A stretch of DNA of 64,000 nucleotides from Mesorhizobium sp. (GTDB lineage: Bacteria; Pseudomonadota; Alphaproteobacteria; Rhizobiales; Rhizobiaceae): contig SAQE01000005.1 in the NCBI GenBank assembly GCA_004020545.1, forward strand, positions 149,741 through 213,740, written 5' to 3'. Of the stretch, positions 29,533 to 38,809 are shown one piece after another. The notes below the pieces were generated by a model. The model was not told the DNA's origin and made no database searches. It was given only the letters and a program-made list of their open reading frames with translations. The position numbers and the translations under genes are program-made. Each line of letters begins with the position of its first letter. The stretch's first letter is position 1.

Positions 29533-31347
29533 ATGGCGTCAGAATCTCCCAGTCCGCTGGCTTATTCCTACATTCGAATGTCCACGGAAATTCAATTGCG
29601 AGGCGACAGTCTGCGGAGGCAAGAGCAGGCTTCAAAGAGATATGCCGAACAGCACGGGCTACAACTCGTTGAAGACTTCAAGCTCGAGGATATAGGCGTC
29701 TCGGCTTTCAAGGGGGCCAACGTCTCATCAGGGGCGGCCTTGGGAAGATTCCTGGAGCTTGTGAAGGGCGGGCAAATCGCCAAAGGCTCATATCTACTGG
29801 TCGAGTCGCTAGATCGTATTAGCCGTCAGCAGATACTCGATTCCGTGCCCATATTTTTCGATATCGTGAAGGGCGGAATCAATGTCGTTACCCTCGCCGA
29901 TAATCACGTCTATCGAGCCGGCGATACCAATGTTGCCGACGTAATCTATTCGGTTGTCGTCCTAGGTCGAGCATATGAGGAATCCAAGACCAAGAGCATG
30001 CGCGTCGGTGCAGCTTGGGAGAACAAGCGGAAGAACGCCGGTAGCAGGAAACTGACCAAGGTCAGCCCAGCTTGGCTATCATTGCAAGAGGATCGAACGG
30101 GTTTTGACCTTGTTCCCGAAAGGGTCGAGATTGTTCGTCAGATTTTTCAGTTGGCCGACACAGGGAACGGGTCATTTTCCATCGCGCGTCGCCTCAATCA
30201 GTCAGCCACACCGACATTCACCAAATCGAATGGCTGGCATGAATCGTACGTCACAAAGATCCTCAACAATCGAGCCGTGCTTGGAGAGTTTCAGCCACAT
30301 CGCTATGACGACCATGGGGATCGCGTTCCGCACGGCGAACCGGTGGCGGACTACTTTCCGAAGATCATCGAGGACGACCAGTTTCATCGCGTCCAAGCCT
30401 CGCGTCGAAAGAGACTGGTTGAGGGAGCAGGACGAAAAGGCCCCGAATACCGCAATCTGTTCACGAAGATAGCCAAATGCGAGTACTGTGGCGCCCCGAT
30501 GAGGTTCGTCCACAAAGGGCGTCCACCCAAGGGATCGCAGGCGTTGAAATGTACAAACGCGGTTCGCGGTCTCGGGTGTGAGAGCATAAGCTGGAGATAT
30601 ACCGACTTCGAGACGTCGTTCCTTTACTTCGTCAAGGAGATCGACCTCACGGCTACGTTGAGGGCTGCAGCCGAGAATTCGGAGCGCGCATCAGTCGAAC
30701 AGCAAATCGCGGCTATTGAGGAGAAAATCCGCCAACTCAGTGCCAAGCGGGAGAGGATTTTCGAGCTGTTGACCGAACCGGGATCGTCCACGGCATTCAT
30801 CAAGGGCAAGCTCGACGAGTGCGAAGCGTCAATCGCCGCCGAAGAAGCACTGATCGCGGAAATCCGTGAGCAAAGATCGATGGCGGACATGCTGCCAACC
30901 ATCTCCGCCGACGAGTTGCGTTCATTGATCGCGTCGGTCCAGGATATGTCCGCTCCAGACATTTTTGAGCGGCGTGCAGCAGTGGCTAATCGCCTGAGCA
31001 TACTGGTTACTTCATTGAGGATAGCGGCAGATGGTAGGCGGCCCAAAATGAAGGGAATCAGGACCTTCTTGGAAGGCCAGGAGCTGAATGCCGATGAACG
31101 GGATCGATTGACCGACCACATCGAAAAGTCCAACGAGGAAGCGCAACGGTACAATCGTAGCTTCAAAGTGGTGCTGGCCGACGGTGTTTCGCGCTATGTC
31201 ATCGTGAGAAGCGACGAGCCTACGGACATAATTGCAGAGGTTCTTGTCGATAAAGACGGCGCAATCTCGGGCAGTGATCGCGGTATGCCGATTGGCTGGT
31301 CTGAGGGGTGGGACAACCTATTCGACGAACCTGCTACGGCTCAGTGA
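29533..31347 (+). CDS. Large serine recombinase (site-specific integrase)
   Basis: This 604-residue integrase has the catalytic serine S17 in YIRMST. The catalytic domain (about 8-160) includes SLDRISR, the recombinase domain spans about 175-290, and a zinc ribbon uses C316, C319, C340 and C349. A coiled coil (about 375-440) follows, as expected for unidirectional attP x attB integrases. Its start lies 75 bases from the reconstructed attachment arm, the normal position for the enzyme that inserted the element. No directionality factor was recognised, though small basic proteins such as DUF6641 are candidates. Confidence 0.93.
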   Translation: MASESPSPLAYSYIRMSTEIQLRGDSLRRQEQASKRYAEQHGLQLVEDFKLEDIGVSAFKGANVSSGAALGRFLELVKGGQIAKGSYLLVESLDRISRQQILDSVPIFFDIVKGGINVVTLADNHVYRAGDTNVADVIYSVVVLGRAYEESKTKSMRVGAAWENKRKNAGSRKLTKVSPAWLSLQEDRTGFDLVPERVEIVRQIFQLADTGNGSFSIARRLNQSATPTFTKSNGWHESYVTKILNNRAVLGEFQPHRYDDHGDRVPHGEPVADYFPKIIEDDQFHRVQASRRKRLVEGAGRKGPEYRNLFTKIAKCEYCGAPMRFVHKGRPPKGSQALKCTNAVRGLGCESISWRYTDFETSFLYFVKEIDLTATLRAAAENSERASVEQQIAAIEEKIRQLSAKRERIFELLTEPGSSTAFIKGKLDECEASIAAEEALIAEIREQRSMADMLPTISADELRSLIASVQDMSAPDIFERRAAVANRLSILVTSLRIAADGRRPKMKGIRTFLEGQELNADERDRLTDHIEKSNEEAQRYNRSFKVVLADGVSRYVIVRSDEPTDIIAEVLVDKDGAISGSDRGMPIGWSEGWDNLFDEPATAQ

Positions 31348-31514
31348 CCGTAGATTTTCTTACCCAAGCCGAGAGCTTCGCGATCTCATCGCCATAAATA
31401 GCCGGCCCGGTTATCCGCTATCATCCTCAGAACCTCCAGAACCGCCTTTTCCCTCGTTTTTCTGTTTTCCCATTCGACATCGGTTTTCGGATCGTGCCGA
31501 CGGCTTATCCTCGC

Positions 31515-32243
31515 ATGACTTCGAACACCCAAATCCATTTCCGCCCACCGGATCCGGTGGGTCTATATCCCTATGAAAAGATCACACACATGCATCAGAC
31601 CACCTCAAATCCCTCTCCAACATCCATCACATCTCAGTACGCATCGTGGTTCGACGAGAGGATCGATCAGTTCATCGCCGAGCACAAAGGCAGGTTCGAT
31701 TCCGTCGCAACATTCACGAAACGGAACGGGTATTTCATCACGATCTCATTCGATCACAGCCATCGAAGCCAGCGGTTTGAGGGTTCCGCCTCAATCGACA
31801 GTCCGAAGGCGAAATCGGAGCTGGACACGTTCACCGACATATACAACTACGTGTGCAGGCAACTGATCGGAAGGAACTACCATCGCCCATCATTCGACCC
31901 GCTAAAGCCATTAGCAATCGGTTGCCTGGACATGAATGGGTCGAGATACTGGAAATCGATGGGAGAGCTGGAAAACCCTCATATACATTCGATCTGGATT
32001 TTCACGGATCAGGCCCGAGAGGGCTTTCAAAAACTGATTGCCGACAAAGAACGGTTTCAAGCCTTCAAGGAACGGTTCTCGATTAGGGAGATGGATATCC
32101 AGGCTCTCGATCACGACCATCGAAATTTGACGGGTGAGGGTCGTGCAACTTCGTACATGGCGAAATTCATAGGGCACAACAATTCAGAGCTTCTGGTGGG
32201 AGATGATTTCAGGGTGCTACCTATTCACCACAACACGAACTAG
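31515..32243 (+). CDS. Putative HUH endonuclease (Rep/relaxase-like)
   Basis: This protein is about 242 residues with the three ordered motifs of rolling-circle HUH enzymes. Motif 1 is the hydrophobic FITISFDHS (about 74-82), motif 2 is NPHIHSIWIF with the His-hydrophobic-His pair (about 154-163), and motif 3 is SYMAKFIG with a single Tyr (about Y214) and Lys. This order predicts nicking at an origin or transfer site through a tyrosine link. I do not recognise a named subfamily. The start is uncertain: a GTG at 31494 and an ATG at 31590 are alternatives. It follows the integrase and probably serves replication or mobilisation of the element. Confidence 0.6.
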   Translation: MTSNTQIHFRPPDPVGLYPYEKITHMHQTTSNPSPTSITSQYASWFDERIDQFIAEHKGRFDSVATFTKRNGYFITISFDHSHRSQRFEGSASIDSPKAKSELDTFTDIYNYVCRQLIGRNYHRPSFDPLKPLAIGCLDMNGSRYWKSMGELENPHIHSIWIFTDQAREGFQKLIADKERFQAFKERFSIREMDIQALDHDHRNLTGEGRATSYMAKFIGHNNSELLVGDDFRVLPIHHNTN

Positions 32244-32258
32244 CTCGGTTCGGCTGCG

Positions 32259-33356
32259 TCAATCTTCCTTCCATTCGAACCGCTCCTTGAGCCCATTGAG
32301 GTGGTTGAATCTGATGATGCCATTGTGCTGCAGCATTCCCACAACAATCCCGGGGTGGATGCCAACGGACTCGGAGAATTCGACGACCTCTCTCTCCGAT
32401 TTGGGTCTTGTCGCCTTAAACCTCGCAAAACGTTCGGTTCCAACGAGAACGTCTTCAGCCCATGTGTCAGCTTCATCCTCAACGCCGTCACCTTCGCCAC
32501 CCTTGTCGTCAGCGAATGAGCGTCCTTTGTGCAAAACAATGTGGGCGGCCTCGTGGAAGAACGTCCACCAGAAGTGATCATTGCTCTTCATTCTAAGGGA
32601 CATCTGAATGATCGCACGATCCCCTTCGATCCATCGAGCTGATCCAAATAGGCATGTCTTTGAGATCGGCTTTTCGAGGACAAAAGCGACGCCAGCCGCT
32701 CTGCAGAGTTCGTACATGCGTGGTTCAAAGACATCCGGCGGTGTGACCGTAAGATTACGAATTTCGCGAACCGCGGTGACAAATCGGTGTGAATCGAAGG
32801 CGTCAAGATTCATGCTGCGTGCCTTATGCTCTCCGAGGATAAGCCACGCGGCTACATGGAAATGGTCGGTATTAAATGCTCTGGACTGCCGATGGTGCAC
32901 TGCAAGGCTGTCAAATCTAGCTTGCATGGCATGGGGCCCCCCAATGCCGATAAACTTGAGCAAATCCTCGACGAGCCGTGAAATATCCTTCGTGGGGCGC
33001 AGTGCACCACGGTCGATAAGCTCCTTCACGGGGAAATGGCTGATAAATTTCGAGGCCTCGTCAAGCTGCCTCTCCTTGGCAACCCTGGCTTGATGAAGGT
33101 CCCAATTCGCCTGAAGGGACGTCCAGATGTTCGCCTTCATACCAAGTACCCGCTCGAGCTTTAGCGCGGTCTCGGCAGTGACCGGATTGACACCATTGAT
33201 GATCGTGCTGACAAGCTTAGGTGTCATGTCAGCAAGCCGGGCGAACTCAGCCTGGTTCCACCCCCTACTCTCGATGTACTCAGCCAAATGCTCACCAGGA
33301 TGAGTTGCCCAATCCGGTGACCAATCTCTGTTAGCTTCCGCCTTTACAGCGCCCAT
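32259..33356 (-). CDS. HigA-type antitoxin fused to ImmA/IrrE metallopeptidase domain
   Basis: This is a 365-residue two-part protein. Residues 20-90 form an XRE/HigA helix-turn-helix (WNQAEFARLADMTPKLVSTIINGVNPVT). The C-terminal part has the zinc protease motif HEAAH (H268, E269, H272) and a downstream EDEAD segment giving a third ligand. This pairs a DNA-binding antitoxin with a protease that could cleave a repressor or the antitoxin itself. It lies 66 bases after a HigB/RelE-like toxin gene and is read in the same direction, so the two form one module. Confidence 0.85.
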   Translation of the reverse strand: MGAVKAEANRDWSPDWATHPGEHLAEYIESRGWNQAEFARLADMTPKLVSTIINGVNPVTAETALKLERVLGMKANIWTSLQANWDLHQARVAKERQLDEASKFISHFPVKELIDRGALRPTKDISRLVEDLLKFIGIGGPHAMQARFDSLAVHHRQSRAFNTDHFHVAAWLILGEHKARSMNLDAFDSHRFVTAVREIRNLTVTPPDVFEPRMYELCRAAGVAFVLEKPISKTCLFGSARWIEGDRAIIQMSLRMKSNDHFWWTFFHEAAHIVLHKGRSFADDKGGEGDGVEDEADTWAEDVLVGTERFARFKATRPKSEREVVEFSESVGIHPGIVVGMLQHNGIIRFNHLNGLKERFEWKED

Positions 33357-33422
33357 AGTATCGTACCCTATCTGCGCGCTCTTATTCTTACTTATGCGCG
33401 CTACGTTTTTCTCAGATTCAGC

Positions 33423-33755
33423 TCAGTGATAGTCCACAACACCTACAAAGGTGATTGCGGTGACCTTTGCCAAATCAACACCTCCATCCTCGTTAAGGGG
33501 AACTGGATCGTGATCCGGTCTGAAGATCAGACGCCAGTTGCCATTGATATCCACGGCGAAACAACCTTCCCAGTCGCCGTTCAATTGGTGGCGACGAGGA
33601 GGTGGATCGTGAGGCACGTCAGCAAGGCAAGCTGCAGCAGCTAATACATCCAGCCGCATCTGAATGCGCTTTGCCTTGTCTCCAAACGCCTTCTGAAGCT
33701 CAACAGCCGAGTTGAGCTGGCGGCGAAGCCGGTTGTTTTCATAAGCGAATTCCAT
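33423..33755 (-). CDS. RelE/HigB-family toxin
   Basis: This 110-residue protein has the small RelE-superfamily fold. A helical start ENNRLRRQLNSAVELQKAFGDKAKRIQMRL is followed by the strands LNGDWEGCFAVDINGNWRLIFRP, typical of HigB-type mRNA interferases and 'killer' proteins. The ATG at 33755 is chosen; a TTG 12 bases upstream is possible. It precedes a HigA/ImmA fusion, and two palindromic operators lie just upstream at 33768-33808. It should cleave mRNA on the ribosome if free of antitoxin. Confidence 0.8.
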   Translation of the reverse strand: MEFAYENNRLRRQLNSAVELQKAFGDKAKRIQMRLDVLAAAACLADVPHDPPPRRHQLNGDWEGCFAVDINGNWRLIFRPDHDPVPLNEDGGVDLAKVTAITFVGVVDYH

Positions 33756-33767
33756 TTCCGCCGCCAA

Positions 33768-33808
33768 TTACCCGTTAGGTAACGCATCAGAGATTACCTG
33801 ATAGGTAA
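33768..33808. promoter_or_regulatory. Twin operator palindromes of the toxin-antitoxin operon
   Basis: TTACCCGTTAGGTAA (33768-33782) and TTACCTGATAGGTAA (33794-33808) are two copies of a 15-bp palindrome 26 bases apart, directly upstream of the toxin start. Two helical turns of spacing and a shared TTACC...GGTAA consensus are what an XRE antitoxin operator pair should look like. Confidence 0.75.
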
Positions 33809-34054
33809 CACATTGACTTCAATTTGGGAAGCCCCATGCCCTCGATCAGCACGTGCCGGACGCGACCGGTAGGAGCCAATGCCTCCGGCGGGCATATGAA
33901 CACAGGGCTTGTTGGGAAGCGAAATGGAACGATCTGCAAACTTTTCGCAAATTTTTATTGAAGGGGTACTTGTGCCGACAACTTGCCGTACCTATTTACC
34001 GCCTCCGCCTGCAGGGACACCTCTGCAAGGCGCCAACGGAGGGACTCGAATCGC
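33809..34054. other. Gap between TA operators and SDH protease gene
   Basis: No supported gene lies here. A frame from 33924 (MERSANFSQIF...) stays open into the next gene but overlaps it by about 100 bases and lacks a ribosome-binding site. Confidence 0.35.
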
Positions 34055-35116
34055 ATGGCAGGATCTTCATCCTCGAAAACTCAACTCGGCAAACTTGGCC
34101 TTAAGGCCTCAAAGGAATACTCCAGCGACATATACGTCTACGCTGGAACAATAGACGAAAAAGGGTATGAAGCGCTTCGCAACGAGGTGTTATTCGCCCG
34201 GCGATCAGACAAAGTCCTGCTAATCCTGATCACCACCGGCGGCTCTGATACCGCCGCTTTCAAAATCTCCAGACTTTTCCAAACTTTCTACGACAGCTTC
34301 GATATCTTCATTCCGGCTCAGTGCAAAAGTGCCGGAACGATCGTTGCGCTTGGCGCCAATCGACTATTGATGTCTCCATTCGCGGAACTCGGGCCGATTG
34401 ATGCGCAAGGCCTGCAACGAGATGAACTCGGAATCGTGGATTCGAGTTTGTCCACGCAAGCTTCTCTCGAAGCCGTCATGCAGGCGTCAGCCAAGTTCTT
34501 CGAAACGTCCGTCGCCAATCTGATCGCGCTTAGTCAGGGCAGTGTCAGTTTCAAGCTTGCTTCGGAAATATGTGGATCAATGGCAACCAGCATCGTGTCA
34601 CCGCTGGTTGCCAGGATAGACCCTGCAGTGCTGGGCCGTCAGAAGCGCGGGGTGGAACAGGGGATCAAGTACGGAAGCCAATTGGCATCGATGTCAGGCA
34701 ATGCTGACGAAGGTGCTGTGGCAAGCTTAGCTCTGGGCTATCCTTGCCATGATTTCGTGATCGACTTCGCGCAGGCGAAATCGCTGTTTCGGCACGTCGA
34801 ACGCGCAGAGGGAACTCTGTTAGCGTTGGCGAATGAGCTTGGCGAGCCGATCCACCACGGATCTGAGGGTGTCATAGACATCAGAACCCTCCACAGAACA
34901 AAGCTGCCCAAGGCCCCTGAGATGCCTGATTTCGACCAGGTGCCGGAAGACTGTGGCGAGATGCCCGAGTACGGCGCGATACCGGACGATGGCGAGATGC
35001 CAAGCTGTGACGAGCTAGCAGACGTCGCTACTTATGCCGACTGGTTTGATGGCAGGCACCAGGCGAATGACGGCTGGCCAAGCCAGGTCGACGAACTGAG
35101 TCAAAAGGCGGCGTAA
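34055..35116 (+). CDS. SDH family Clp-fold serine protease
   Basis: This 353-residue cytoplasmic protein matches the SDH (serine dehydrogenase proteinase) group of the ClpP/crotonase fold. LILITTGGSDTAAF (about 57-68) is the oxyanion region, and S92 in QCKSAGTIVALGAN is the predicted nucleophile; ELGPID follows, as in the family. The last 75 residues are an acidic low-complexity tail with repeated EMP units (PEMPDFDQVPEDCGEMPEYG pattern), an unusual extension. The ATG at 34055 has GGAGGG upstream. It shares the direction of the replication gene that follows after 82 bases. Confidence 0.85.
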   Translation: MAGSSSSKTQLGKLGLKASKEYSSDIYVYAGTIDEKGYEALRNEVLFARRSDKVLLILITTGGSDTAAFKISRLFQTFYDSFDIFIPAQCKSAGTIVALGANRLLMSPFAELGPIDAQGLQRDELGIVDSSLSTQASLEAVMQASAKFFETSVANLIALSQGSVSFKLASEICGSMATSIVSPLVARIDPAVLGRQKRGVEQGIKYGSQLASMSGNADEGAVASLALGYPCHDFVIDFAQAKSLFRHVERAEGTLLALANELGEPIHHGSEGVIDIRTLHRTKLPKAPEMPDFDQVPEDCGEMPEYGAIPDDGEMPSCDELADVATYADWFDGRHQANDGWPSQVDELSQKAA

Positions 35117-35198
35117 ACTCACCCATTTTGCTTGAACTCAGGGTTTCGCCCTTCGTGGGCGAAGCCCTTTCAGCTTGTGCAGCAAAAGGGGTGCTCTC

Positions 35199-38174
35199 AT
35201 GGAAATCTTCGACGAATCTGCCGTTCGGGAACAGAGCGAACGGCAAAACAGCGCCGACACGCAGGGTCGTTGCTCAGAAGCGCAGCGTCCGGAGGAAATT
35301 AGCTGGCTAACGCGCAAAATGCGCTTGTCGATCAACCGTCGCCTGATCGACAAGAATGTCTTCGGGAACAAAGGTGCATTCACACTTGGATTTGAGCCGC
35401 ATCAGCTCGACGTGATGGAGCTTCTTGACGAAGTTCTGCAGGGCTACGCCTACAGTGCGGAATACAAAGGCCCTAGAAACAATCAGAATTTCAGGGCGAC
35501 CGACCTGCTTTCTGTCGACATCGATGGCACGATGACCCTTGATCAGGCGGTCGATGACCCATTCGTCGCCGCCCATGGGACATTTATCTACACTACCGCC
35601 AGCCACACACCAGAAAAGCACCATTTTAGGATCGGTTTCGCACTGGCACGGACGATTGAAGACGGCGCGGAGATGCGCGCGGCAGTGCGATCGCTGATAC
35701 TAAAATTCGGAAGCGATCCCAACGCATCGGAGCCAGCTAGAATATTCTACGGAAATCGAAAAGCTGAGGTCGTTTGGCTGAATGGGGGCATCCCTAGCTA
35801 TCAGCTTGATCAACTGATTCAGCAAGGCAGGGGCGCAGACCAAAGCGATATGGATTTCGCCAGGCGTGCGTCGTCACGATCAAGCTGGCCGCTTCCGGAT
35901 GATCAGCAGCTAGTCAGCGCCAAGGGTGTCATCGGCACCCTCTCTGATTTTCCACGATCCGAGTCGCTGTATTGCCCCCGTCATAAAGACACGCACCCGA
36001 GTGCATTTGTGATCGTCAATCGTAACGGGCAAAAAGGTATCCACTGCAAGGCATGCGCCCAGAGCTTTTGGCCGGCCCAGGCTACGGACAAATACGATTT
36101 CTATAGCTTCGAGGCCGCTGCTCGGGACGTAAAGAGAATCCCTAGGCCCGCCGACGACATCGATGCCTTTTTCGATTGGTCACCCGGAAGACAGGAACTG
36201 TCGGCTGCAAATATAAGGTTCGTCGAGGAGAGATATCTCGACGACTTCCCAATTCCGGCTGGCGCGACGTTCATCAAAAGCCCTAAAGGGACCGGCAAAA
36301 CGCAGATGCTGAAGCGCGTCTTGCAGCGGGAGCCCGGCAGGTTCCTGCTGATCGGGCACCGCCGCACATTGATTAGGTCGACCTGCAACAAGCTTGGCCT
36401 GGACTGCTACCTAACTGAGGATGGCCAACAGTCCGCCGTTCGACAAGACCGCTATGGCGTCTGCCTCGATAGCTTGCTCAAAATAAAAACTGATACGCCT
36501 TACGACTACATCTTAATCGACGAGTCAGAACAGGTGCTGGCGCACTTCCTTTCGTCAACAATCGCCGAGAAGCGGATTCCCGTCCTTCACCGGTTCATAC
36601 ACCTCATATCACGGGCCAAACGGGTCGTAGCACTCGATGCTGACCTGTCGTGGAATTCTTTCTTGCGCATATGTGAATGGCGTCAAAAAGCGGCGGTGCC
36701 TGGCGAGAACACGATCCTCATAAACACTTTTCGAAGACCTCGCGGGACGATCCGCGTGGTTCCCACGAAACAGCAGCTTGTTGCAGAGGTTCACAAGGCA
36801 GTCGGCGCAAAAAAGAGGTGCTTCGTTACGGCGAATTCGCGAGCTGCAATTGAACGGCTCGAAGCCTCCCTTCGCAAGACCTACTCAGACGTTGCGCTAA
36901 TCGCTATTACGTCTACGACGGTTAAGAAGCTCGACGACAATGTGCGGGCATTCCTTGATGATCCAAGGCTGGAATCCACGAAATACCAAGTTGTGCTGGC
37001 GTCTCCGTCCCTAGGGACCGGCGTGGACCTGTCGTTTGAGCGCGAGCAGGACCATTTTGACGTCGTTTTCGGACTGTTTGAACCGCTGGTCCTTACGCAT
37101 TTTGACTGCGATCAACAACTTGCCCGGGTCAGGGCACCCAAAGAAGTTCGCGTATTCATCGATCCTTCGAGGTTCGGCTTCGAAACCGATCTCGAGGCTG
37201 TCACCTCAGACGCATTGCACTACGAAATGATGGGTCACTTGATAAAGGGATACAGCCCCGAAGGCCGGGTCGAGTACCACGAGTGGCGCCACAACGACCC
37301 TCTGTTTCGAATCGCCGCGTCGGTCCTTTCTTCTCAAAGGGCATCGAAAAACGACCTCAAAACAAATTTCATTGAGTACGTCGGCAGGCAGGGATGGGAG
37401 GTCAAATCTGTACCGAGCAATTTCGCCGCTCATCAGGCCGGCACTGTCGCTTGGGCAATGGGTAAAAAGTTGGCTCGGGCCGAAGCTATCCGACGGCTAA
37501 TGGACGCTCGGTCTATGACCGATGAGGAGTTCGAACAGGTTTCCGCCACCCTGAAAGAGGACGATTTCGTCGACGATGACACGCGTGCATCCTTTACCCG
37601 CTCATTCATTGAGCGGTTCTATCAAGCCAATATCTCACCAGAGCTGATCGATTTAGACGATAATGGCCATATGAGAAGCCAGGTCATGCTTTTCGAGCAG
37701 CTGATCGACAAAAAGTTCCTAGAGTTAAAGGTCAAAATGGCCTTCGACGTGTTTTCAAGCGAAAGCCAGTCACCCGGACTTATCGCTAATAGGGGAACGA
37801 AGGGATTATTCACAACGGCGCTTCTAGCGAAGACGCCATACTATTCGCTGGGGGAATTCAATCTGGACGCGGAATGTCGAACTGAGGACCTGACGGAGTT
37901 CGTCGATTACGTCCGCAAACACGCGATCACATTCGAAACGCAGTTCGACCGACCGGTCAGGGCCGACTTGGCTGAAAAGCCGATAAGCCAATTGAAAGCG
38001 GTTTTCCATGAAATCGGCCTCGACCTGATAAAGACTCGCACGGAATCCATCGGAGGACAGAAGTCATATCTCTACGGGATCAGACGGGACTATTTCGATC
38101 AGATGATCGATATTGCAGAAAGGCGGAGGGCAGCGGACCGTCGAGAGATACAGCCCAGGCCGGTCAGCAGTTGA
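35199..38174 (+). CDS. Primase-helicase replication protein (CyRepA1 / origin-binding type)
   Basis: This is a 991-residue multidomain protein. An archaeo-eukaryotic primase-like module covers about 60-210: acidic pair D107/D109 in SVDIDGT, then TTASHTPEKHHFRIGF. A zinc finger uses C259, H262, C283 and C286. A superfamily 2-like helicase follows, with Walker A SPKGTGKT (361-368), Walker B LIDES (439-443) and a late GVDLSF...QQLARVRAP block. This order matches plasmid replication proteins of the CyRepA1/herpesvirus origin-binding family. It implies the element can replicate outside the chromosome. AAAAGGGG precedes the ATG at 35199. Confidence 0.85.
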   Translation: MEIFDESAVREQSERQNSADTQGRCSEAQRPEEISWLTRKMRLSINRRLIDKNVFGNKGAFTLGFEPHQLDVMELLDEVLQGYAYSAEYKGPRNNQNFRATDLLSVDIDGTMTLDQAVDDPFVAAHGTFIYTTASHTPEKHHFRIGFALARTIEDGAEMRAAVRSLILKFGSDPNASEPARIFYGNRKAEVVWLNGGIPSYQLDQLIQQGRGADQSDMDFARRASSRSSWPLPDDQQLVSAKGVIGTLSDFPRSESLYCPRHKDTHPSAFVIVNRNGQKGIHCKACAQSFWPAQATDKYDFYSFEAAARDVKRIPRPADDIDAFFDWSPGRQELSAANIRFVEERYLDDFPIPAGATFIKSPKGTGKTQMLKRVLQREPGRFLLIGHRRTLIRSTCNKLGLDCYLTEDGQQSAVRQDRYGVCLDSLLKIKTDTPYDYILIDESEQVLAHFLSSTIAEKRIPVLHRFIHLISRAKRVVALDADLSWNSFLRICEWRQKAAVPGENTILINTFRRPRGTIRVVPTKQQLVAEVHKAVGAKKRCFVTANSRAAIERLEASLRKTYSDVALIAITSTTVKKLDDNVRAFLDDPRLESTKYQVVLASPSLGTGVDLSFEREQDHFDVVFGLFEPLVLTHFDCDQQLARVRAPKEVRVFIDPSRFGFETDLEAVTSDALHYEMMGHLIKGYSPEGRVEYHEWRHNDPLFRIAASVLSSQRASKNDLKTNFIEYVGRQGWEVKSVPSNFAAHQAGTVAWAMGKKLARAEAIRRLMDARSMTDEEFEQVSATLKEDDFVDDDTRASFTRSFIERFYQANISPELIDLDDNGHMRSQVMLFEQLIDKKFLELKVKMAFDVFSSESQSPGLIANRGTKGLFTTALLAKTPYYSLGEFNLDAECRTEDLTEFVDYVRKHAITFETQFDRPVRADLAEKPISQLKAVFHEIGLDLIKTRTESIGGQKSYLYGIRRDYFDQMIDIAERRRAADRREIQPRPVSS

Positions 38175-38370
38175 TCTATCAGGTCATCAATGGATGGGAA
38201 CGGGGAATTCGGATAACGGCCGAATATATATAGAAACATTTTTCTCCTATTTCACTTATCCTCCTCTGACATTGGGGTTGCGGTCCGACTATGGAAACCG
38301 ACCGCATCCGTTGACCCTCTCGGCCATCTGACGGGACGCCGTTGTCGATCATCAACGGAAGGAGATCACA

Positions 38371-38742
38371 ATGGCATTCGAAGGATTGAAACTGGTCGCA
38401 GCCCCGAAGCAGGCACCGACTGACCCAGCATCCAAGCGTCGGCAAAGGCTGATCATGCAGATCGACCATCAGCTTTATATGGCGGAGCCGGAGAACGTTG
38501 GCCGGAAATTCCGTGGTCGTTGGTGGACGATCGATCTGGACGGCAAGCCGACCCTGTCGATCAAGTATGGCAAGGTTCCCCTGGAGCTTGCCAAAGGCAA
38601 GCATGCGATAGCATGCAGTGACATGACCGGCGTCGTCGATGCGCTGAAGAAGGCCCGGGAAGCCGCGATCGAGGGTACGTTCGACAGCCAGCTAACGGTT
38701 GTGTCGGAACAGGTCCGGGCACGCTTCAAGAAGGGCCGCTGA
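38371..38742 (+). CDS. DUF6641 family protein
   Basis: This 123-residue basic protein starts MAFEGLKLVAAPKQ, and its LIMQIDHQLYMAEPE, WWTIDLDGKP and VPLELAKGKHAI segments follow the DUF6641 pattern I know from mobile elements. Function is unknown; its size, charge and ICE/plasmid distribution suggest a replication or mobilisation accessory factor. A strong AAGGAG site lies eight bases before the ATG. The 196-base gap upstream contains an AT-rich stretch near 38220-38250 that may hold its promoter. Confidence 0.75.
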   Translation: MAFEGLKLVAAPKQAPTDPASKRRQRLIMQIDHQLYMAEPENVGRKFRGRWWTIDLDGKPTLSIKYGKVPLELAKGKHAIACSDMTGVVDALKKAREAAIEGTFDSQLTVVSEQVRARFKKGR

Positions 38743-38809
38743 GACCTTAGGACAATGAGATCAATACATGGCCGGCCAGCCCGCTGGAATGCGGGCTGGC
38801 TCAAACCGG

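Noticed and set aside
33924-34154. Possible small protein (MERSANFSQIF...)
   Set aside because: It has no ribosome-binding site, overlaps the SDH protease gene by 100 bases and becomes low-complexity in that overlap.
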